Source: Streptomyces marianii
Lineage (GTDB): Bacteria > Actinomycetota > Actinomycetes > Streptomycetales > Streptomycetaceae
Length of the DNA: 64,000 nucleotides
Reading direction: 5' to 3'
Assembly: GCF_005795905.1 (NCBI RefSeq)
Contig: NZ_VAWE01000001.1
Location: forward strand, 2,452,501 to 2,516,500
Part shown: piece by piece, positions 8,181 to 17,238 of the stretch
Numbering within the stretch: position 1 is the first letter of the stretch
How the letters are laid out: each line of letters starts with the position of its first letter
Made by a program: the position numbers and the translations under genes
The notes under the pieces: generated by a model
The model's input: the letters and a program-made list of their open reading frames with translations, nothing else
Told to the model about the DNA's origin: nothing
The model's database searches: none

Positions 8181-8867
8181 CTAAGCGGTAGCTTTGCCAA
8201 AACCCTCGTTCCCGGGCTCGGTCGCACTCGACCTCCGGTTCCAGGCGCGTGGCGCCCGCCAGTGGAACCGCATCGCCAGCAGACGCATGAAGAAGGCCAT
8301 AAGGACGGCAAGCCCGCTGGTCAGCCCGTTGAGCATCTCGAAGCGGATGAAGAGGACGACCATCGTGGCACCCACGATCGCGGGAACGGCGTACAGATCG
8401 CGGTCCCAGCGCAGCAGCGACGGCACCTCGTTCGCGAGGACGTCACGCAGTACACCGCCGCCGACCGCCGTCGCGAGCCCGAGGGTCGCGGAGGCGGTCA
8501 GGCCGAGGCCGTACTCGTACGCCTTGGTCGTGCCGGTGACGGCGAACAGGCCCAGCCCGGCGGCGTCGAAGACGTTGACCGAGCCCTGGATCCGCTCGAC
8601 CTCGGGGTGGAGGAAGAAGACCAGCACCGCCGCCACGAGCGGCATCAGGAAGTACCCGAGGTCCGTGAACGCGGCGGGGGGTACGGCACCGATGACCAGA
8701 TCGCGGAACAGCCCGCCGCCCAGTGCGGTGACCTCGGCGAGCACCGCGATGCCGAAGACGTCGAAGTTCTTCCGCACGGCGAGCAGGGCGCCGGAGATGG
8801 CGAAGACGAAGATGCCGGCGAGGTCGAGGGCGTGTTGGACGGAGGGGGTGAACAGTTCCTGGAGCAC
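8181..8867 (-). CDS. TRIC-type cation channel family membrane protein (UPF0126)
   Basis: A 228-aa protein with about seven membrane helices and the internal duplication of prokaryotic TRIC channels. The two matching glycine motifs are TALGGGLFRDLVIG (near 47-60) and TAVGGGVLRDVLAN (near 133-146), each following a helix of the ISGALLAVRK or VTGTTKAYEYG type. Bacterial TRIC homologues form trimeric, mainly K+-conducting channels. The 25-residue C-terminal tail is charged and probably cytosolic. Length and motif pattern are normal. The terminator hairpin at 8936-8968, just upstream, isolates it from the peptide ABC operon. Confidence 0.9.
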   Translation of the reverse strand: MLQELFTPSVQHALDLAGIFVFAISGALLAVRKNFDVFGIAVLAEVTALGGGLFRDLVIGAVPPAAFTDLGYFLMPLVAAVLVFFLHPEVERIQGSVNVFDAAGLGLFAVTGTTKAYEYGLGLTASATLGLATAVGGGVLRDVLANEVPSLLRWDRDLYAVPAIVGATMVVLFIRFEMLNGLTSGLAVLMAFFMRLLAMRFHWRAPRAWNRRSSATEPGNEGFGKATA

Positions 8868-8935
8868 CGCCCAATTGTGCCCGCCTCCGAGCGGACGCCC
8901 GGACGGGCGCCGGACCGGGCACCCCGAGAAACGGA

Positions 8936-8968
8936 ACCGGGGCGCGGGCCGACGGCCCGCGCCCCGGT
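8936..8968 (-). terminator. Strong hairpin terminator of the peptide ABC operon
   Basis: A perfect 15-bp inverted repeat, ACCGGGGCGCGGGCC (8936-8950) with its complement at 8954-8968, around a three-base loop. It lies 10 bp beyond the stop of the last gene of the minus-strand ABC operon. There is no U-tract, as usual for Streptomyces terminators. Confidence 0.85.
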
Positions 8969-8978
8969 GGACGTGCCG

Positions 8979-10343
8979 CTACTTGCCCGCGGGAGCCTCC
9001 GAGGCCTTCCCTTCGGAAGCCTCGTCCGCCTTGTCGAGCTTGACGGGCCCGTCCTTGTCGAGCTTGCCGGGCCCGCCGTCGGACGCCTCGGCGGCATCGG
9101 CGTCGGCCGCACCGGCGGGCGCCTCGGGAACCTCGGCCGCCCCGGACGCCTCCGCGGCGTCGGCGACGGCGTCTGCGTTCTCGCCACGCGGCGAAGGCAC
9201 GGCGATCTCGCCTGCCTCGGCCGTGTGCACCGCGTCGGCCGCGTCGTCATGGGCCTCGGCCACCGACCCCGAGGTGGCGACGCCCTCCGGGTCGACGTCC
9301 TCGACGCCCTCACGGACCGCCGGGACGACCTCGCCCGAGGTTCGGGCGATCTCGCCCGCCGCGATCTCGGCCGCGAAGTGGCACGCCACCTTGTGGCCGC
9401 CCCCGAGGTCCTTGAGCTCGGGCCGCTCGGTGGCGCACAGCGTGTCCTGCTTCCACGGGCAGCGCGTGTGGAAGCGGCAGCCCGCGGGCGGGTTCGCGGG
9501 GGACGGCAGGTCCCCCAGCAGCAGAATGCGCTCGCGACGGTCCTCGACCTCAGGGTCCGGCACCGGCACCGCCGACATCAGCGCCCTGGTGTACGGGTGC
9601 TTCGGCTCCTCGTACAGCGCGTCGCTCGGGGCCTCCTCCACGAGTGAACCGAGGTACATGACCCCGATGACGTCGGAGATGTGCCGGACGACGGCGAGGT
9701 CGTGGGCGATGACGAGATACGTCAGGCCCATCGACTCCTGGAGTTCCTCCAGCAGGTTGATGACCTGTGCCTGGATGGAGACGTCCAGTGCCGAGACGGG
9801 CTCGTCGCAGATGATCACGTCCGGCTCCAGGACGAGGGCCCGTGCGATGCCGATCCGCTGGCGCTGGCCGCCCGAGAACTCGTGTGGGTAGCGGGAGAGC
9901 GCGTTGCCCGGGAGACCGACCTTGGCCAGGATCTCCTTGATCTTCTCCCGGCGCTCCTTGTCGTTCGCGCCGATGCCGTGCGCGGCCATGCCCTCCGACA
10001 GGATCGACTCGATGTTCTGCCGGGGGTTGAGGCTGCCCAGCGGATCCTGGAACACCATCTGGAGCCGGCGGCGGAAGCCGCGCAGCTGCTTCTCGGACAG
10101 CTTCGCCACGTCCGTGCCGTCGAGGACGACCTTGCCGTCCGTGACGTCGACGAGCCGCAGCACCGCGCGCCCGAGCGTGGTCTTGCCGCAGCCGGACTCG
10201 CCGACGAGCCCGTACGTCTGGCCGGCTTCGACGGACAGCGAGATGCCGTCCACGGCGTAGACGTGCCCGACCGTGCGGTCGAAGAGGATGCCCTTCTTGA
10301 CGGGGAAGTGGACCTTCACTCCGTCGAGTTCGAGCAGGCTCAT
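8979..10343 (-). CDS. Dipeptide/oligopeptide ABC transporter ATPase (DppF-like) with long C-terminal tail
   Basis: A 454-aa ATPase of a peptide/nickel-type importer. Walker A is GESGCGKT (48-55), the signature is FSGGQRQR, and Walker B is DVIICDEP. The C-terminal peptide-importer extension carries CRFHTRCPWKQDTLC, the cysteine pattern that binds an Fe-S cluster in some DppD/OppF proteins. Beyond about residue 335 come roughly 120 residues of Ala/Glu/Asp-rich low-complexity sequence with a short repeat (KLDKDGPVKLDK). This is absent from ordinary DppF (about 330 aa) and would be an acidic, disordered cytosolic tail. Its start overlaps the stop of the previous gene by four bases (ATGA), so translation is coupled. 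It is the last gene of the operon. Confidence 0.93.
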   Translation of the reverse strand: MSLLELDGVKVHFPVKKGILFDRTVGHVYAVDGISLSVEAGQTYGLVGESGCGKTTLGRAVLRLVDVTDGKVVLDGTDVAKLSEKQLRGFRRRLQMVFQDPLGSLNPRQNIESILSEGMAAHGIGANDKERREKIKEILAKVGLPGNALSRYPHEFSGGQRQRIGIARALVLEPDVIICDEPVSALDVSIQAQVINLLEELQESMGLTYLVIAHDLAVVRHISDVIGVMYLGSLVEEAPSDALYEEPKHPYTRALMSAVPVPDPEVEDRRERILLLGDLPSPANPPAGCRFHTRCPWKQDTLCATERPELKDLGGGHKVACHFAAEIAAGEIARTSGEVVPAVREGVEDVDPEGVATSGSVAEAHDDAADAVHTAEAGEIAVPSPRGENADAVADAAEASGAAEVPEAPAGAADADAAEASDGGPGKLDKDGPVKLDKADEASEGKASEAPAGK

Positions 10344-11332
10344 GCCGGGACCTCCGTCGTGGCCAGGACCGGGTTGACGCAGCGGGCCTCGTGTCCGGCC
10401 TCGCGGGGTTCGGTCAGTTGGGGCGTGCCGGTCAGGCAGCCCATCTCGTAGCGGTCGCAGCGGGGCGCGAAGGCGCAGCCGTCGGCCCAGGCGATCTGGT
10501 CGTTGATGGACCCGCGGATGGGGTTCAGCGGCTCGCCGCGCGGGGCGTCGAGCCGCGGGATGGAACCGAGCAGCCCGTGGGTGTACGGATGCGTCGGGTG
10601 CGCGAACAGCTCCCGCCGCCCCGAGGATTCGACGACCTTGCCCGCGTACAGCACGTTCACCTGGTCGCAGAGCCCGGCGACGACACCCAGGTCATGGGTG
10701 ATCATCAGCAGGGCGGTGCCCTCCTGGTCGACGAGTTCCTTGAGCAGTTCGAGGATCTGCGCCTGGATGGTGACGTCGAGCGCGGTGGTGGGCTCGTCGG
10801 CGATGAGCAGCCGGGGCGCGCACGCCACCGCCATGGCGATCAGCGCGCGCTGCCGCATACCGCCGGAGAGCTGGTGCGGGTACTCCTTCAGCCGCCGGTC
10901 CGGGTCGGGGATGCCGACGCGGTCCAGCAGGTGCGCGGCCTCCTTGCGGGCGGCCTCGCCCTTCATGCCGCGGTGGCGCCGGAGGATCTCGGTCACCTGG
11001 ACGCCGATCGGGATGACCGGGTTCAGGGAGGACAGCGGGTCCTGGAAGATCATCGCAAGCTTGCTGCCGCGCAGGTCCCGGATCCTGCCGGGGCTCATCG
11101 TCAGCAGGTCGGCGCCGTCGAAGTCGGCCCGCCCGCCGAGAGTCACGCCCTTGCGCGGGAGGAGGCCCATCAGGGCGAGCGAGGTGACGGACTTTCCGCA
11201 GCCCGACTCGCCGACGAGTCCGACGACCTGCCCCTCGTCCACGGAGAAGGAGACCCCGTTGACGGCCTGGACGTCCCTGCGGTCGCGTCCGCCGAAGGTG
11301 ACGGTGAGTTCGTCCACATCGAGCAGTGGCAT
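10340..11332 (-). CDS. Dipeptide/oligopeptide ABC transporter ATPase (DppD-like)
   Basis: A 330-aa ATPase, the partner of the downstream ATPase gene. Walker A GESGCGKS is at about 41-48, with signature LSGGMRQR, Walker B RLLIADEP and an H-loop in MITHDLG. The C-terminal oligopeptide region has CAFAPRCDRYEMGC, again the Cys pattern of peptide-importer ATPases. Length is normal for the family. It begins four bases after the permease stop and overlaps the next gene, fitting a tightly packed operon. Together the two ATPases would energise uptake of peptides delivered by the lipoprotein encoded at 13409-15079. Confidence 0.94.
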   Translation of the reverse strand: MPLLDVDELTVTFGGRDRRDVQAVNGVSFSVDEGQVVGLVGESGCGKSVTSLALMGLLPRKGVTLGGRADFDGADLLTMSPGRIRDLRGSKLAMIFQDPLSSLNPVIPIGVQVTEILRRHRGMKGEAARKEAAHLLDRVGIPDPDRRLKEYPHQLSGGMRQRALIAMAVACAPRLLIADEPTTALDVTIQAQILELLKELVDQEGTALLMITHDLGVVAGLCDQVNVLYAGKVVESSGRRELFAHPTHPYTHGLLGSIPRLDAPRGEPLNPIRGSINDQIAWADGCAFAPRCDRYEMGCLTGTPQLTEPREAGHEARCVNPVLATTEVPA

Positions 11333-11336
11333 GACA

Positions 11337-12299
11337 TCAACCTCGCAGCTTCGGGTCGAGGGCTTCGCGCATGGCCTCGCCGAGCAGGGTGAAGCCGAGG
11401 GCGGTGATGATGATGGCGACCGCCGGGTACATCGACATCATCGGAGCGTTGTCGAAGAAGCGCTGCGCCTGCGAGAGCATCACACCCCACTCCGGAACGG
11501 CCGGGTCGGGGTTGCCGAGGCCCAGGTACGACAGCGCCGCGGCCTCGATGATGGCGGTGGCGAGGCTCAGGGTCGCCTGGACGATCACCGGGCTCAGCGA
11601 GTTGGGCATGATCTGGGTGAGCACGATGCGCCGCTTGCGGATGCCGAGGGACCGCGCGGCCAGCACGTAGTCCTTGCCTCCCTGGGCGAGCATCGAACCG
11701 CGCAGCAGCCGGGCGAAGATGGGGATCTGCACCACACCGACGGCGATCATCACCGTGGTCAGCGACTGTCCCATCACGGCGGCGACGGACACGGCGAGCA
11801 GCAGCGAAGGCATCGCCAGCATGATGTCGGTGACACGCATGATGACGTCGTCGAGGCGCTGTCCCGCGCGGCCTCCGAGCGTCGCCGCGGCCCCTGACAG
11901 CGCGCCTACGAGGGCGCCGACGGTCAGGCCGATGAGCATCGAGACCACGCCGACCAGCAGGGTCTGCCGGGAGCCCACGAGCATGCGGGAGAACAGGTCG
12001 CGGCCCAGGTGGTCCAGGCCGAGCCAGTTCTCGCCGCGAGCGCCGACGAACCTGCCCTGGTTGGGGAAGACCTCACCGCGCCAGGTCTGGGCCGTCGGGG
12101 TGTACGGGGCGAACCACGGACCCACGACCGCGACCACGACGAACACGGCGATGACGATCGCGCCGATGATCGCCATCTTGCTGGAGCGCAGCCGGCGGAA
12201 GGCCTCCCGCCAGAGGCTCGCGCCGCTCGACGTCTCGGTCTTCGCGGTGAGCTCCGCGAGCCGGTCGATCTTCGATGTCTTGGTAGCAGCCAGGCTCAT
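11337..12299 (-). CDS. Dipeptide/oligopeptide ABC transporter permease (DppC-like)
   Basis: A 320-aa inner-membrane permease with an N-terminal cytosolic segment, a first helix (AIIGAIVIAVFVVVAVVGPWF), and the BPD_transp_1 core of five further helices. The coupling loop is visible around YVLAARSLGIRKRRIVLTQIMPN (the EAA-like loop). A periplasmic stretch after helix 1 contains GTDHLGRD-like sequence (LGLDHLGRDLFSRM), the OppC_N signature of DppC/OppC proteins. The start overlaps the stop of the DppB-like permease by one base. It pairs with that gene as the heterodimeric membrane channel. Confidence 0.95.
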   Translation of the reverse strand: MSLAATKTSKIDRLAELTAKTETSSGASLWREAFRRLRSSKMAIIGAIVIAVFVVVAVVGPWFAPYTPTAQTWRGEVFPNQGRFVGARGENWLGLDHLGRDLFSRMLVGSRQTLLVGVVSMLIGLTVGALVGALSGAAATLGGRAGQRLDDVIMRVTDIMLAMPSLLLAVSVAAVMGQSLTTVMIAVGVVQIPIFARLLRGSMLAQGGKDYVLAARSLGIRKRRIVLTQIMPNSLSPVIVQATLSLATAIIEAAALSYLGLGNPDPAVPEWGVMLSQAQRFFDNAPMMSMYPAVAIIITALGFTLLGEAMREALDPKLRG

Positions 12300-13303
12300 C
12301 AGTGCACCCGCACCCTCGGATCGATGACGCTGTACGCCAGGTCCACCAGCAGGTTGATCAGGACGTACACCATCGCGATGAACATGATGAAGCCCACGAG
12401 CACCGGGTAGTCACGGGCGTCGATCGCGTTCCGGATGAAGGAGCCGATGCCGCCGAAGGAGAACACCGACTCCGTGAGCACGGCGCCCGACAGCAGGCTT
12501 CCGGTGAGCAGACCGACCGTGGTGACCACGGGCAGCAGCGCGTTGCGCAGGATGTGGCGGCCCCGGACGGTCTTCCGCTCCAGGCCCTTGGACTCGGCCG
12601 TGCGGACGTAGTCCTCGCCGAGGACCTCCAGCACGCTGGCGCGGGTCATGCGCACGATGACGGCGAGCGGGATGGAGGAGAGGGCGAGCGCGGGCAGCAC
12701 CAGGTGCATGATCGCGTCCCATGAGGCGTCGAACTCCCCGGTGAGGACGCCGTCGAGGACGGCGAAGCCGGTCACGCTGGTCGCGTCGAGGCCCGTTGCC
12801 ATCCGGCCGTAGCTCGGGAAGAGACCGAGATTGACGGCGAAGATGCCCTTGAGGATCAGGGCGAGGAAGAAGACCGGGATGCAGATACCTACGAGCGATC
12901 CGGAGACGGATGCCACGTCGAGCCAGCCGCCGCGCTTGCGGGCGGCCAGGTAGCCGAGCGGAATGCCGACCGCCACGGCGATCAGCATGGCGGCGACGCC
13001 GAGTTCGACCGTCGCCGGGAAGCGGAGGACGAACTCGTCCCACACCGGCTGCCCCGTCTGGGTCGAGGTGCCGAGGTCGAGTTCGAAGATGCGCTTGAGG
13101 AAGCGTCCGTACTGGACGTAGAGCGGCTGGTCGAGTCCGAGCGCCCGGTTGATGCGTGCCACTTCGGCTTCGGTCGCCCGCTCGCCCAGGATCGCTGAGG
13201 CGGGTCCGCCGGGCAGCCGGTTCAGCCAGATGAAGAGCAGAACCGACAGGCCGAGCAGGGTGGGTACCAGCTGTAGCAGTCGTCGTACGACGAGTCGCAA
13301 CAC
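12299..13303 (-). CDS. Dipeptide/oligopeptide ABC transporter permease (DppB-like)
   Basis: A 334-aa permease starting at GTG 13303 (MLRLVVRRLLQLVPTLLGLS). This is the classic DppB N-terminus, a basic amphipathic stretch then helix 1. The open frame extends 23 codons further upstream, but that extension is not membrane-like and would run into the hairpin region, while GGGG lies about ten bases before the GTG. The periplasmic segment (GLDQPLYVQYGRFLKRIF) and the cytosolic EAA loop (DYVRTAESKGLERKTVRGRHILRNALLPV) are well conserved. It is separated from the binding-protein gene by an attenuator hairpin (13357-13397). Confidence 0.95.
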   Translation of the reverse strand: MLRLVVRRLLQLVPTLLGLSVLLFIWLNRLPGGPASAILGERATEAEVARINRALGLDQPLYVQYGRFLKRIFELDLGTSTQTGQPVWDEFVLRFPATVELGVAAMLIAVAVGIPLGYLAARKRGGWLDVASVSGSLVGICIPVFFLALILKGIFAVNLGLFPSYGRMATGLDATSVTGFAVLDGVLTGEFDASWDAIMHLVLPALALSSIPLAVIVRMTRASVLEVLGEDYVRTAESKGLERKTVRGRHILRNALLPVVTTVGLLTGSLLSGAVLTESVFSFGGIGSFIRNAIDARDYPVLVGFIMFIAMVYVLINLLVDLAYSVIDPRVRVH

Positions 13304-13356
13304 CCCGCATGCCCCTTTCTTGCGTGTGTTGTACGAGTGGTACGGGAATGGGATGC

Positions 13357-13397
13357 GGGTCCGCCCGGCCACGTGTGTTCCGTGGCCGGGCGGACCC
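13357..13397 (-). terminator. Attenuator hairpin between binding protein and permease genes
   Basis: A perfect 17-bp inverted repeat (13357-13373 and 13381-13397; left arm GGGTCCGCCCGGCCACG) with a 7-base loop, placed just after the stop of the substrate-binding protein and 54 bp before the first permease. In many ABC operons such a stem stops most transcripts, giving excess binding protein over membrane components. That role is inferred here from position. Confidence 0.8.
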
Positions 13398-13408
13398 CAT
13401 GCGGTGTG

Positions 13409-15079
13409 CTACTTGAACGAGACCTCGGCGAAGTTCTCCTGCGTCAGCGGGGAGACGTTCGGCGGGTTGACGTTCTTGCCGAAGGCGATGGCCGGCGGCG
13501 AGGACGAGATCGGGAGCCCCGGCAGGTACTCCATGATCGTCTCATTGGCCTTCTTGTACGCGTCCACGCGCTTGGCGGGGTCCGCCTCCTTCGACGCGGC
13601 GTTCACGGAGTCGAAGACCTTCGCGTCGTCGAAGCCCCACTGCTTGTCCTTCTTCGCGAACCAGGTCCCGATGAAGTTGAAACCATCGTTGAAGTCACCG
13701 GTCCAGCCCAGCATGTGCAGGTCGCAGGAACCGGCCTCGGTGGCGTCCAGGTAGTCCGGGGCCCACTTCATCGGCTTCGGGGTGACGTTGATGCCGGCCT
13801 TCCCCAGGTCGGCCTTCATCAGCTCGAAGATGTCCTGCGGAGCAGGCATGTACGGGCGGGTGACCTCGGTCGGGTAGCAGAACTCGACCGAGAGCTTCTC
13901 CTCCTTGGCGCCGGCCAGCAGCGACTTGGCCTTCGCCGTGTCGAAGGGGTACTTCTTCACGTTCTCCGAGAAGCCGGCGACCGTGTCCGGCATGAACTGG
14001 GTCGCGACCTTGCCGCCCTCGGGGAGCTGGGTCTTGACGATGTTCTCCCGGTCGATGGCGTGCGCGATCGCCTGCCGCACCTCGGGCTTCTTCAGCGCCG
14101 GGTTCTTCTCCTGGGTCATGCCGAGGTAGAAGAGGTTGAAGACGTCACGGGTCGGCACCGTGAAACCGGCGCTCTCGAGGGTCTTGATGTCGGCGGGCGC
14201 GACCAGGTCGTAGCCGTCGATGTCACCGGCCTGCAGCGCCTGACGCCGGCCGTCCTCGGTGTCGATCGTACGGAAGACCAGGTTCTTCACCTTGGCCTTG
14301 TCACCCCAGTAGTCGTCGAAGCGCTCGAGGGAGACTTCCTTGTTGCCCTTGTTCCACTTCGTGATCCTGTACGGGCCGGTTCCGGCGACCGTGCCGGCCT
14401 CCTGGCTGTACTTGGGGTAGGTGATGGCGTCACCCTTGGAGGTCGCCTGCTGCTTCTTGTACTCCTCGAGCGCCTTCGGGGAGTGGATCGCGAGGGCCTG
14501 GAGGGAGAAGCCACCGGGCAGGTTGGCCGAGGGCTCGTTGACCTCGATGACCGCCGTGCTGTCGTCCTTCGCGGTGCAGGACTTGTAGTTCGCCTTCGGA
14601 GCCTCGGGGTCCTCGTTCTTCGCGAACCCGCCCATGATCTTCCGCCAGTAGTACGACACGGCGTCCAACTGGTACGTGCCCGTCCAGTTGTACCAGTGGT
14701 CGTAGTTGGCGCACACCGCGGCGGCGTTGAACGCCTCGCCGTCGTGGAACTTGACGCCCTTGCGCAGGTTGAACGTCCAGACCGTGCCCTCCGGGTTGCT
14801 GGACCACTTCTCGGCGAGACCACCGACGAGTTCACTGCCACCGGACTTGTGCTCGAGCAGCGCCTCGAACGCCTGACGGGTGACGCGGAAGGTCTCGCCG
14901 TCGCTCGCGAGGGCCGGGTCCAGGGAGCCCGGGTCACCCGGGGCACCGAAGACGAAGGTGTCCTTGTCGCCGCCCTTGTCGCCGCCCTTGCCGCGCTCAC
15001 TCGCACAGCCGGTGGCGACGAGGCCGACCGCGACGGCCGCGGTGATCACTCTCACGGCTCTGGACTTGAATATTGGCAT
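13409..15079 (-). CDS. Peptide ABC transporter substrate-binding lipoprotein (SBP family 5)
   Basis: A 556-aa extracytoplasmic peptide-binding protein. A basic start (MPIFKSRAVR) and hydrophobic core lead to lipobox VATGC with Cys25 as the lipidated residue, followed by a charged flexible linker. The body is the large cluster-C (DppA/OppA) fold, with recognisable segments such as FGAPGDPGSLDPALA, VWTFNLRKGVKFHDGEAF and AIAHAIDRENIVKTQLPEGG. It is the first gene of the five-gene minus-strand operon. Its promoter should lie in 15080-15291, where I could not pick a clear -10/-35. Specificity (dipeptides, oligopeptides or other family 5 ligands) cannot be read from sequence. Confidence 0.95.
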   Translation of the reverse strand: MPIFKSRAVRVITAAVAVGLVATGCASERGKGGDKGGDKDTFVFGAPGDPGSLDPALASDGETFRVTRQAFEALLEHKSGGSELVGGLAEKWSSNPEGTVWTFNLRKGVKFHDGEAFNAAAVCANYDHWYNWTGTYQLDAVSYYWRKIMGGFAKNEDPEAPKANYKSCTAKDDSTAVIEVNEPSANLPGGFSLQALAIHSPKALEEYKKQQATSKGDAITYPKYSQEAGTVAGTGPYRITKWNKGNKEVSLERFDDYWGDKAKVKNLVFRTIDTEDGRRQALQAGDIDGYDLVAPADIKTLESAGFTVPTRDVFNLFYLGMTQEKNPALKKPEVRQAIAHAIDRENIVKTQLPEGGKVATQFMPDTVAGFSENVKKYPFDTAKAKSLLAGAKEEKLSVEFCYPTEVTRPYMPAPQDIFELMKADLGKAGINVTPKPMKWAPDYLDATEAGSCDLHMLGWTGDFNDGFNFIGTWFAKKDKQWGFDDAKVFDSVNAASKEADPAKRVDAYKKANETIMEYLPGLPISSSPPAIAFGKNVNPPNVSPLTQENFAEVSFK

Positions 15080-15291
15080 GGTCCACCCCTGGAATCCGCC
15101 TGTGGAGGAGGTCTTGACCGGCCGAACACTACAGACGAGTCTCGAACGGGAGAACAGTCCGCATAGCGGTGATGCACAGTCGAGACCCGGACACTCGCCA
15201 AACCGGTCCGATCCGGGACATCAGCCCTCGTCCCGTTAACTTCCCGGACACACGGCCCGGTTGGCCGGGGCGGCGCGGCCCCCGCGGGCCC

Positions 15292-16074
15292 TCAGCGGGG
15301 GAACTGGGCGGGAGGGTACCCGTAGCCGGACTGCCGGGGAGGACCGGCGTGGGCCTCCCGGTCGTAGAACGGGCGGGTGTTGGCCCGGAGCCACATGGCG
15401 ACCGGGTCGTACTCGTCCGACATGGCGACGGTCGACACCGGAAGGCCGTCCGGAACGGCGGCGATCGACTGCTGCATCATGGCGCGCACCGACTCCACGG
15501 ACTGCTGGCCCGTGTCGTACAGGTCGAGGCCGACGGCGAGGTAGGGGGCGCCGAGCGACGGCTGCACCCAGGCTCTGCGCAGGGAGCGGACGGCGGGGGT
15601 GCGGTGCGCGTTCTGCGTGAGCAGGGCGTAGAACTGGGGGATCTCGATGGCCGGTTCCGTCAGGCGCAGCGGACCGGCGGGCATCCGGTCGAGTCCGGTG
15701 GCGATCCGGCGCAGATCGGGCCAGGGAACACCGACGCCGCCGCCCGGCGCGTGCGGGTTGAGCCAGATGCCCCAGCGGTCGGGGTAGAGGGCGCGGGCGA
15801 TGTCGGCGCCGGCGACCATCTCGTGGGCCCTGCTCCAGCCGGAGGCGGAGAGCTCCTGCGCGGAGGTGACGCAGGGCGCGTATCCGAGGCCGTCCACCTC
15901 CATGTTCCCGTACTGGGCGTCGGGGGATCCGGCCTGGCCGTGCCAGAGGAGCATCCACACCCGGCCGTCGGCGAGTGCCTGCAGCAGCGCCTCGTACGCG
16001 TCGTAGCGCCCGGGCGTCACCTGGCGCAGCATGTGCTCGACCTGCCCGGCCGCCGCGGTGCCTGACGCACTCAC
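15292..16074 (-). CDS. SseB-like protein (enhanced serine sensitivity family), copy 1
   Basis: A 260-aa cytosolic protein from GTG 16074 (MSASGTAAAGQVEHMLRQV), preceded by AGGGGTGG. The open frame extends 23 codons further without domain sequence. It has two SseB-type modules: an N-terminal one with AYEALLQALADGRVWMLLWHG and a C-terminal one ending in VAMSDEYDPVAMWLRANTRPFYDRE, followed by a Tyr/Pro/Gly tail. SseB proteins are named for serine sensitivity when overexpressed in E. coli; the biochemical role is unknown. A second copy lies immediately upstream (16189-16947). Their position beside the glycine/serine operon fits the name but is only suggestive. Confidence 0.75.
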   Translation of the reverse strand: MSASGTAAAGQVEHMLRQVTPGRYDAYEALLQALADGRVWMLLWHGQAGSPDAQYGNMEVDGLGYAPCVTSAQELSASGWSRAHEMVAGADIARALYPDRWGIWLNPHAPGGGVGVPWPDLRRIATGLDRMPAGPLRLTEPAIEIPQFYALLTQNAHRTPAVRSLRRAWVQPSLGAPYLAVGLDLYDTGQQSVESVRAMMQQSIAAVPDGLPVSTVAMSDEYDPVAMWLRANTRPFYDREAHAGPPRQSGYGYPPAQFPR

Positions 16075-16188
16075 TCTGGGTCCCACCCCTCTTCGATCCG
16101 CCGTTCCCTCGGGCCGCCCTGGGCACGCGAGTGCGGCGACCACGTCATCAAACCAGCTTAAGCGGCCGTACCGACACCAACTTGACGG

Positions 16189-16947
16189 CTACGCGTACTG
16201 GCGGGTGTAGAAGGGCCGGACCCGGGTCAGCATCCAGTCGCCTACGGGGTCCTGGGCGATGTCCAGCAGGACCAGGTTGACCGGCCACCGCACGGCGACC
16301 CGGCCGAGTGCACGGCCGAGCGCGTCCATGGGGGCGGTCCGGTCGGGGCCGTCGAAGGCGGAGAGCTGGACGCCGACGAACAGGACCGGTGGGCCGCCCT
16401 CGATGCTGGCCAGGATCCGGCGGGCGGTCTGGACGACGCGGGTCGACTCGAACTCGCCGGCCGCGGCGGCGAGGAAGTCGACCGGCTCCTCCTGCCAGTC
16501 GGGCTCGAAGAGCCGGACCCGGCCGCCGCTCGCCGCGTCTCCGGCCTGGGAGGTGTCCCCGAGCGGCGTGCGGCCCGCGCGGCACAGCTCGGCGACGGCG
16601 GGCGGGGGCAGCGGTACGCCGACGGCGCCGCCCGGGTTCACGGCGATGCCGAGCTGCGGGGGCAGGCCCCGGGCGAACTCGACCGCGGGTGCGACCGTGC
16701 CGGACATGTGGTCGCCCGCGCCGAGGCGGAACTGCTCCCGGGAGCTGAAGACCGGGACGTACGGGGCGCCGTCGATCCCGATCGTCGGCAGGTCGAGGTC
16801 GGTGCTGTCGGGCCCGCCGCCCCTGGGCAGCGGCACCCACACGGCGCTCCGCCCGAGCACCTCCACGATCCGCCCCCCGGCCGAGGGGTTCCCGACCGAA
16901 GCGGCCAGCACCTCTTCGAGCTCATTGGCGGGCCATGTCGCGTCCAC
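16189..16947 (-). CDS. SseB-like protein, copy 2
   Basis: A 252-aa paralogue of the neighbouring gene, reading from GTG 16947 (MDATWPANELEEVLAASVG) with AGGG about ten bases upstream. The long open extension upstream is Pro/Gly/Arg filler. The N-terminal SseB module contains GRSAVWVPLPRGGG and VPVFSSREQFRLGAG. The C-terminal module contains VLFVGVQLSAFDG and ends in DPVGDWMLTRVRPFYTRQYA, matching the NTRPFYDRE end of copy 1. The two proteins are diverged, so the duplication is old. It lies downstream of the P-loop gene after a 291-bp GC-rich gap with no obvious gene. Confidence 0.72.
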   Translation of the reverse strand: MDATWPANELEEVLAASVGNPSAGGRIVEVLGRSAVWVPLPRGGGPDSTDLDLPTIGIDGAPYVPVFSSREQFRLGAGDHMSGTVAPAVEFARGLPPQLGIAVNPGGAVGVPLPPPAVAELCRAGRTPLGDTSQAGDAASGGRVRLFEPDWQEEPVDFLAAAAGEFESTRVVQTARRILASIEGGPPVLFVGVQLSAFDGPDRTAPMDALGRALGRVAVRWPVNLVLLDIAQDPVGDWMLTRVRPFYTRQYA

Positions 16948-17238
16948 TGTGATCCCTGCTTCCCCCGCCGACCCGGACGGGCCGGCCACGATGTCCTCCG
17001 ACAGCAGGGTAGCGGGCGGGGCGGGGGCGGAACTCGGGCGCGCGGGCCGGGGCCCCGGGGCACCGTCGAACGCCCCGCGCGGCCCGACCCGACTGGCTCC
17101 GTCTTTGCGGACCGCTCCCCGAAGCCCGTTGCCCGGAGCCGGTCGCTGCGGGCCCGGCTCGCCGGGCCCGGCTCCGTGGACCGCCCCCGAAGCCGGCCGT
17201 CCGGGGCCGCCCACTCGCCGCCGTCCCGCGTCCGCACC

